Assembly (NCBI RefSeq): GCF_958450345.1
Contig: NC_088782.1
Span: forward strand, 100,718,358-100,782,357
From: Calliphora vicina
Lineage: Eukaryota; Arthropoda; Insecta; Diptera; Calliphoridae
Length of the DNA: 64,000 bases
Direction: 5' to 3'
Shown piece after piece: positions 56,969 through 64,000 of the stretch; positions within the stretch are counted from its first letter, which is position 1, and each line of letters starts with the position of its first letter. The notes beneath the pieces are model-generated. The model saw only the letters and a list, made by a program, of their open reading frames with translations. It searched no databases and had not been told where the DNA came from. The position numbers were made by a program, and so were the translations under genes.

Positions 56969-57165
56969 TTGCCATATAAAGTTAAGCGGTATCACCAAAT
57001 CTGAATTAGCTGTTAGCCAAAAACTGATGACACCATTTTTTGAAGGCCCACTGATTTTCAGAATCTTTGGGGGCCCATAAAAAAAAATTGGTCACCAAAA
57101 TGAACAAACTGAGTATTGGATTTGACTACCCTTTGGTAGTAGAATCGAACGTATACTATCATGAT

Positions 57166-59340
57166 ACTGATAAAGATTTCAATGTTCCAACAATACGCTA
57201 GGAGATAAAGTACTCCAGTAGTAGTTTAGGTGTTGTTTTAATGAAGGTATGAATCTTATATAAATCACCTCAAGACCTTTTTTGAGTGGTGAATGGTAAT
57301 TTGGGCAACGTTCACTGAAGTTGGTCGCTTTGAATGACATTGATATTGGCGACCTCTGGATTATCATACTCTATCACTTTCTTATCTCTTGTAAGTTAAA
57401 TTTGATCAGTAGTTCTATGATGATCACGGAAACTTTTGGTGTTGTGAACATTTTATAGAATACCCTGTATTTACAAGCAGGTATGATATGCTATGGTATA
57501 TGCAAGTTTGACACAACATTTACATCATGTATGTTAAAATTTGGCCCGCGGACATAGAGAAGCATTAACCTAATGAATAACTATTTTATATTTCTATTAA
57601 AAATCAAGCAAAAAAATCAAAAAATATCTTAAAATTATGACAACCTTCTAGATATAGTCGAGCTAGTCCTACCGATCTTTTCTGCATTTGGTAGTGTAAT
57701 TTCTATTAATAATGTAGATACTTTAAACGATCTACATGATCTAGGTATTGGTCAGGTTTTAAAAAATTTCAATTAGTTTTGCCATTGCCTCAAAATAAAT
57801 TCATATCTAAAATTGTGTTAAATAATCCACAAACATTTCGAACTGTACTTTGCGCTCAGAAGCATGGATATTATTAAAACGGTCCAGAAAGTGATTCTGA
57901 TTCAAATTTCTTAAAGACTCTTTAAACAAATTCTTCATATAATAAAATCCTTATTCATAATGTGACAACAATCTGTGTCCAACATTAGTTTGTACAGCTC
58001 AGTAATAAAGTTATTTAATAATAATGGTTATGGCATAAAGGTATGGCTGGCTGTTATGTGGTACCTATGGCTGCTCCTGCTTGCAGACATTTGTTGCCAC
58101 TTAATCATTTATGATGATTACTTTATTTTATTTTCAAACAGAAAATTCTTTAAAAAAAAAAAACTGAATGTAAAAGAGAATATTTAACAAGGAAAAATTT
58201 ACGGAAAAAATATTAAAAAAAAATTAAATACAATTAAATTAAGGTAATTTAAGTCAAATTAAATAAATTTCATGACAAGATTTTTCTATTAGATATTAAA
58301 TTGGAGTTAGATATATAAAATTGTTTGCATTTCTTTCGTTTGTGCAATATTATATAGATTCCTAAACAACTTCCTCGTAATTCGTGTAGTAATACTTTAA
58401 ACCTGCAGTGCAATTAGGTCAAGCCCAACATAGGATTATTTAAATATCCATATTGTAATTGTCTGAAACATGTAACTAACAACAGTTCGAAGAAATAATA
58501 AGTTTAGAAACATTCAAATAAAAACGGAAAAAAACATTTCGGTGAAGTTATATGAGGCTTGTTTATAACATTTATCAAAAATTACAAGACTTCGAATGGA
58601 TTTGGAGTTTTAGGAGAATTCAAATACGGCATTACATATTCCATATGTTTCCTTTGCGATAAATATGAAAAAAATCATAAAAACCTTTAAAAATAACCGA
58701 TTTATCATTTGATTCAGCTCACCAAATACTGACGCCAGGATAAACATTTTGAGAAATGGTCTCCTCAAATAAAATAAGCATTTAGTTGAGAACATCAACA
58801 CCTTATTCCTATATTCAAAAATTAGTTTAGCTGATTTAACGATGTCTGTTCATTCGTAAATCTTTTTAAATCAACTTTCTGAAGATGGAAGTAACTTGTT
58901 TCGGCCAAAAAGAGTTCTATTTTTCAACATACATAGTTTCATTTTAGATAACTACAATGCTGGATGGCGTAACAATTCATAGTTCAAGTTATGGATTTTC
59001 ACCATAGCGACTACGCATTTGCGCGCCAATCATGATGTAAGATCATTTTCACCAAATACTCTCATTTTGACTTAAAATCAATGTTTTTTATATTCACGGC
59101 CTATATCAAACATTTAATCTGATTTAACATCTAATGCGGCTGATATTAAGAGGTTTTTCGTTACATTTTTAACCATTACAATAACTGAGGACGACGAATT
59201 TGTTTACAAACTTTTCCAGAAGCAATTACATAATGGTACTATCAATAACTATTCGGGCTCTGATGAATTCCGTATAATTCAAACATTTTGGTCTAAATCT
59301 TAATAATGATTTATTCAAAACTGTGTTCTTTAAATTTTAT
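57166..59340. other. Gene-free AT-rich region
   Basis: About 2.2 kb without a convincing frame, RNA or shared repeat. The short frames present are of biased AT composition. Confidence 0.4.
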
Positions 59341-59367
59341 TTGATTAATCATTAATCGTTTATAATA

Positions 59368-59491
59368 ACACTGTAAAACAGCATTTTTGGAACAGAATAG
59401 CAAACCTATAATTCTGAAAGGGTATGTTAAATAGATCATTTTTGTAGAATGAACTTATAGTCCACCTGGTCTGAATTTTATTTTACAGTGT
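59368..59491. mobile_element. Small MITE-like element (ACACTGTAAAA ends)
   Basis: A 124-bp segment with perfect 11-bp inverted ends, ACACTGTAAAA and TTTTACAGTGT. The interior GATCATTTTTGTAGAATGAA is shared with the element at 61943-62090. No target duplication is visible. Confidence 0.5.
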
Positions 59492-59629
59492 GTCAAAGTT
59501 TTAATTTTTTGATGGAAGACAGCTTTATACTAACTAAAAAAATGTTGTAAATTAATGTGTAAGAGAATTCTTATTATCAAAGTTACATTGTGGAATTTTA
59601 TGGGGGTCATTTCCGTGGAAGATCTTAAC

Positions 59630-61256
59630 CTCTAGCTCCTCTCTTTAGGGGTAATTTTTACTCTTTTTTGAGAAAATCAAAAAAAGTCCTTTAAAAAAGG
59701 ATATTTAAGGATTAAAATATTTTACGAAAATGTTTGCCGGAAAATTCCAGTGGGGTCACCAAAGATACCAAAGTTGTAAACGCCACATTGGGTCTCAATT
59801 TTTTTAAAAAAATCAATTTATGATCCGTATGAGCTAAGTAAATAGTCCTAGAGAAGATCTTGAAAAAACATTTATAAACATGTAGGTTATCACTTTTAGG
59901 TCAAGAGGTTTTTGAATTATTTTTTTTAAATATCATCTATATTTGCCATAAAATTTCGAATACTGTAAAAACAACTTGCTGGCAGCTGTCTCTTCACTAT
60001 AAAAAGTTACACGCATCCAAAATTGGAACATATAAAAATGGCCGTATTTTTTATGTTTTTTCCCAAAACGTCCCCATATTTGTTCTTGTTTATAAAAAAA
60101 TTTTCTTCGGGACTATATACAATTTGTATATGATAAAGTAAAACTTGGCTTTATTAAGTGGACCCAGTCGCCCCCAGAACTATCCAAACTTCGGCAATTA
60201 AAAAAAAAAAAAAAAAAGGGTTTGAGTAAAAAATTATAAAAAGGAAAAACTCCGATCCACGAAAAAGCTTCACGTTTGTATAGCCCTATATCTTATTTAA
60301 ATACGCAAAGAGTTTTTTTACTTTTCCATGGTAAATAACGTCACAGTATGCACTTTAACACAGTTTTTGGAACACATTTTCCCCTTTTAGGAATTTTGGT
60401 ATTTGAAAATAAAAACTGTCAAAAATTATTATGTCACTGATTTAAGAGCATTTGGATCTATATTATTTCCAAATTTTGTTGTAATATCTTTAACCGTTAA
60501 AAATGTACATTAATTCAAATTTTATATTTCTGTTCATGGAAAATCCCTATATTAAATTTTTTTTCTAAGGTAAATGACGTCCGAAAAATACATAAAATTA
60601 TTTAATTTCACTAAATTGTTAATCTATGAGTCCTAAGGTTTTCATCAATACCAACTACTTATACAATAAGCTCATAGTTATTCATCAGGAGCTATACAAA
60701 CCATGTTCCCTTTTGAGAAATGTTAACGTTTTTTTATATATTCCATGGAAAATGTGTTTTGAAAAAAACGTAAAAAATACGGCCATTTTTACATGTTCCA
60801 ACTTTGGATGGGTGTAACTTTTTATAGTGAAATTGTATCGCAAATATAGATGATATTTAAAAGAAAAATTTCGAACCACCCGTTAAAAAAAAAATCGAGC
60901 AAAATTAAAAAAAAAATAATTAAATAAACCTAAATAACTCTTGACCTAAAAGTGATAACCTAGTTGTTTATGAATATGTTTTGTAGATCTCTCGGAATAT
61001 TTTTATTTTAAATATCAGTTCATTCAGATCATAAATAGATTTTTGGTGATTTTTTTAAAAAAAGGCTGCGTGTAATTTTGCTAATTAAGCGTAAAGCGCT
61101 CCATTTACAACTTATGTATTTTTGGTGATCCCCACTAACATTTTCCGGTAAAAATTTTCTTAGAATATTTTAATCCTTTAATGTCCTTTGTGAAAGCACT
61201 TTTTTGATTTTCTCGAAAAAAGGGTCAAAATGACCCCTAAAGAGAGGATATTCTAA
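59630..61256. repeat. 1.6-kb inverted repeat related to family B
   Basis: Left end CCTCTCTTTAGGGGTAATTT and right end inverted (TGACCCCTAAAGAGAGG) continue as paired arms: GGATTAAAATATTTTACG with GGAAAATT..AGTGGGGTCACC on the left matches inverted sequence at 61120-61210, and ATGATCCGTATGAGCT matches 61015-61035. Arms are about 0.8 kb around a centre near 60440. The arm interiors carry family B blocks. There is no clear target duplication and no protein. Confidence 0.65.
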
Positions 61257-61942
61257 TAGAACTTTCTAAAAATATCATTTCTTCGTTTGTTTGGCGTTTT
61301 CTTGGGGCTCCGCTATATGTAAATTTTGGGTAAGCAATTGTGTATGTCTTTGACATTCGCTAAGGTTATAAAACTTAATACATTAAGCACTCATTCCTCG
61401 GTAAAAGTAGTTACAACAAATTTTAGTATGTTTCTAGAAAAAAGAAAATTATTTGCTTCGGTGCAAGTAGTTGCAAAAAATTTTAGTATGACATGAACTC
61501 TGACCTTCCCACAAATAACCACATATGTATCATTCCTTGGGCAAACAAAAAACTTTTTCGTAACTTCACAAAAAACATTACTAACAAAAACACGAAATTT
61601 TACAAATTATATAAACAGTTAGTAAAATATTTTATGTTTTTTTTAAGTACACAACTCCGGAATTTTAATCCATTTTGGTATAATCTTAGTTATAACTAAT
61701 TTTTTTAAAAACAAATACTTTTTCCTTAATGCAATAGTTTTAACTTTTTTCAGCTTGAAAACTTTATTTAAAAAATTTAAACTTTCACAGCTGTTTATAT
61801 ATAAACTGAGTGGGCAATTGGCATAAGTTTTCGGCATTTATATCGTCGAAGTGTTAGGAATTGAACCGTAAATTTTTTTTTTCAAAAAGCGAATGTTGAA
61901 CATTTGAATTTTTGCCGCAAAAATTGGAAATGGGCACATAAT
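61257..61942. other. AT-rich spacer without features
   Basis: No gene or repeat recognised apart from a short direct repeat, GTAGTTACAACAAATTTTAGTATG (about 61406-61430) and a near copy at about 61467-61490. Confidence 0.4.
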
Positions 61943-62090
61943 GCACTGTACAAAAAATGCAGATCATTTTTGTAGAATAAACTTACAGTTCAGCTGTTAT
62001 AAGTTTATTCTACAAAAATTATATGCCCTTTCAGAATTATAGGGTCGCTATTCTGTTCCAATCAAAAAGTCTCAATTTGTTGGACAGTAT
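61943..62090. mobile_element. MITE-like element with internal hairpin
   Basis: CACTGTACAAAAAATGC on the left and TGGACAGTAT on the right are imperfect inverted ends. Inside, ATTTTTGTAGAATAAACTTA and TAAGTTTATTCTACAAAAAT form a nearly perfect hairpin. It is related to the element at 59368. Confidence 0.45.
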
Positions 62091-62204
62091 AATTAATATT
62101 TATTAAATATGTTCAATCCTAAAAACGAATTATATAGCAACGTAACTTACGTTTTCAGTTTTTTTTAAATTTTCTACATACAAAAATGTAAAATAATTCC
62201 TTTC

Positions 62205-62310
62205 AATGTTGGTTAACCGGTTTTATCGAACATTGTTAACCGAAAAACCGGATTTCTAAAAAGAACCAATTTTCGGTTGACCGAGAAACCGGTTTTTAAA
62301 AAAATTTGTT
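62205..62310. repeat. Cluster of AACCGG/CCGGTT motifs, copy 3
   Basis: GGTTAACCGGTTTTATCGAAC, AACCGAAAAACCGG and GAGAAACCGGTTTTT recur within about 100 bp, as at 44862 and 50999. Confidence 0.55.
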
Positions 62311-62424
62311 TTTATTAACATGTGGGAGACTTTTAGTGGGAGACTTTATCGAACATTTTATTACTTCTAATGGTACGTTTCACATTTTTATGTGAAATTA
62401 CTTACATTTTAGTTTTTTTTCTTA

Positions 62425-62551
62425 CCCCCAGTAACACGAAGTCTGGTTATGTATTAACTAATAGTTAAACTGACATTTTTCATACAAAAATATTTTTAAC
62501 CGACAGTATAACTATTAGTTAAGACATAACCAGGCTTCGTGTTACTGGGGG
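62425..62551. mobile_element. 127-bp MITE with 3-bp TTA duplication (PIF/Harbinger-like)
   Basis: Inverted ends CCCCCAGTAACACGAAG..TGGTTATG and the matching CATAACCA..CTTCGTGTTACTGGGGG extend inward through TAACTAATAGTTA for about 43 bases each. TTA flanks both sides (62422-62424 and 62552-62554), the target preference of PIF/Harbinger elements. The interior is about 40 bp and non-coding. Confidence 0.8.
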
Positions 62552-62559
62552 TTAGTGTG

Positions 62560-63740
62560 TAATTCATTTTATTTCTGTTTTCTTATAAAGTAAAGTAAAC
62601 CACTTTGTCATTTAACAGGAATTAATTATCTATATAAATCAGAAATAAAAAGTAATTTTACAAAGAATAACTTCATTTATTAATTTTACAGAATTTCTTT
62701 TATTTTTTATCAAAAGTAAACTTGTATTGAAGCAACCATAGAAACTTTTTCAAACAATTGTTGTTCTTTCCATTAACCCTATTTTTTTGTTAAATGACAC
62801 ACTTTCCATAATTTCAGTTTTTATAGCGTTTTTCAGTGAATTTATTTCGTTTTTTTTTTCTACTTCCGTATCAAACTGTTGTTTGTTTTCGTGTTTCATT
62901 ATTTTTGGTGTTTGAGGCGGGAAAAAAATAATTTATGAAATTTTGTTTGTAGTTGCTACTGGTGGTATTTATGTTGGCCCAATTTTTTCATCAGAGCCAA
63001 AGTAGTTCCTAGAGAATAGATATATTCTTTATTTATGAGTAATGTAGAAATAAGTAATATACGACATTACTGAATCCTTTGAAACATATGAATCGGCTAA
63101 AACTATTAATTTTTAAATAACATGCTTTCAATTGGTTTTAAATTACTTTACCAAAAAATAAAATCCAATAACTGTCTTAAAAGAGTTCGTACAAAAACCA
63201 ACAATTTATAAAATTCTTCACAACATGAAAATTTACTCTCCTTATTGAATATTGTATTAAAATCATAATTTTACTTATAATATATATTTTTAGAGTAGGG
63301 TATCTACCTAGTGCAAAATATATAACAGAGTTTTACGCAATAGTAAAAAAACTAAATTAAAAACTCACTTAAATAGCGTCATAACAAACAAAAATTAACT
63401 AAAAGCGAAAAATAACAAGATAAAGACAACAAATATAATTAATTTTCTTCTTGTTGTTGAAAATACACAAAAAGCTCACCAAAATTGTTTAAATTGGATG
63501 AAAATGTTCTTTGGCTTATATAAATTTAATTAGAACAGGAATCACACAAATTTTTCGAAGGAAATAAGCTTAACTGGAGAAAAATGCCAGCAGCATTTTA
63601 TTAAAATAAACCACAAATAGTGCTAAATGCCCTGAGATAGATGACCAATAATGACCGATGGTTAACGAATCCAATAAATAACATTTATTTATTCATATGT
63701 CCGCGATTTTTTTAATTTCCCGGCTCTTAACTGAAAGGGC
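62560..63740. other. Gene-free AT-rich region
   Basis: No frame, RNA or shared repeat recognised. Confidence 0.4.
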
Positions 63741-63869
63741 AACACTGCTGTTGTCAACATGATTCAGTCAGTTGACTCCTGTTAAAATTTTGAACAAACT
63801 TCGTCATTTAGTTTGGGTTTGAGAGCCATTGATAGCAAACTACCTTGCGACTTGAGGAGAAATTGGAAA

Positions 63870-64000
63870 AAAACGAATTTCGTACGTTCTGGACGCCCAG
63901 TTGAGGTCTCTACACCCGAAACAATTGAAAAAATCTCGATATGGTTTTGGCCGATCGGAGATTGAAAGTGCGAGAGATTGTGGAAGCCATAGGCTTCTCT
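63870..64000 (+). pseudogene. Mariner-family transposase N-terminal fragment (runs off the right edge)
   Basis: RSGRPVEVSTPETIEKI is followed, after a one-base frameshift near 63933, by MVLADRRLKVREIVEAIGFS. This is the linker and second helix-turn-helix region of mariner transposases. The frameshift indicates an inactive copy. The catalytic DDD region, if present, lies beyond the window, and the upstream first helix-turn-helix is only weakly recognisable. Confidence 0.8.

Larger units (their letters stand above)
55018..57165. repeat. Dispersed repeat family B, long copy with two nested insertions
   Basis: The same order of blocks as at 9139-10910 is seen: AGAATAACTCCAGGGACTCC, CATATCAATGCATTC, GGTGTTCGGAATGGGGATC, then the inverted right arm (CCGATATCAAAAACTTATAT, GCTACAAAGTGATTTTTG), TTGCCATATAAAGTTAAG and ACTACCCTTTGGTAGTAGA. 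The copy is interrupted by an R1 fragment (55371-55735) and a Helitron (56245-56968). Confidence 0.65.

Noticed and set aside
59368..59491. Target duplication for the ACACTGTAAAA element
   Set aside because: The flanks do not match at 2 to 10 bases, so no duplication is claimed.

Overview
The window is nuclear DNA of a higher fly (Diptera, most likely a calyptrate such as a blow fly, house fly or stable fly). The evidence is an insect odorant receptor gene with small introns and a terminal micro-exon, arthropod-type secreted DNA/RNA non-specific endonucleases, very AT-rich non-coding DNA, and the repeat load: BEL/Pao, RTE-like and jockey-like retroelements, Helitrons, mariner, foldback-type palindromes, MITEs and tRNA-derived SINE-like repeats. 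The species cannot be named from sequence alone.

Host genes are few, and all convincing ones lie on the minus strand. (1) A secreted nuclease gene runs off the left edge: its large exon is 1-1152, and a signal-peptide exon at 5312-5519 joins it in phase across a 4.2-kb intron filled with repeats. (2) A second nuclease gene (11727-14285) is intronless and carries two complete, very similar nuclease domains in tandem behind a signal peptide and a short Ser/Thr-rich repeat. (3) A five-exon odorant receptor gene (41779-52670) encodes 420 residues. Its first and third introns (4.0 and 5.3 kb) are stuffed with mobile elements. The two nucleases probably belong to a tandem cluster of extracellular digestive or salivary nucleases; the receptor is unrelated in function.

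Everything else is repetitive. Region by region: 1.65-4.4 kb, intron with a foldback element inserted in a dispersed repeat, a SINE-like repeat and a jockey-like gag remnant; 6.8-10.9 kb, clustered dispersed repeats; 15.2-21.6 kb, several inverted-repeat elements and a short Helitron; 21.6-30.4 kb, a BEL/Pao retrotransposon with near-identical LTRs, itself interrupted by a 2.1-kb near-perfect palindrome and a solo LTR; 30.5-30.9 kb, a solo LTR of gypsy type; 31.3-32.8 kb, a TIR element; 35.8-40.3 kb, an apparently identical 2264-bp tandem duplication carrying a Helitron helicase remnant; 42.6-46.9 kb, Helitron and RTE-like remnants inside the receptor intron; 54.4-57.2 kb, Helitron Rep remnant, SINE-like repeat, and a repeat copy that received a Helitron insertion for which a matching empty site exists at 10.7 kb; 59.4-62.6 kb, palindromes and MITEs; right edge, a mariner fragment.

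The most notable theme is the number of large palindromes belonging to unrelated families, two with 9-bp and one with 5-bp target duplications. No operon, CRISPR or other prokaryotic system is present.
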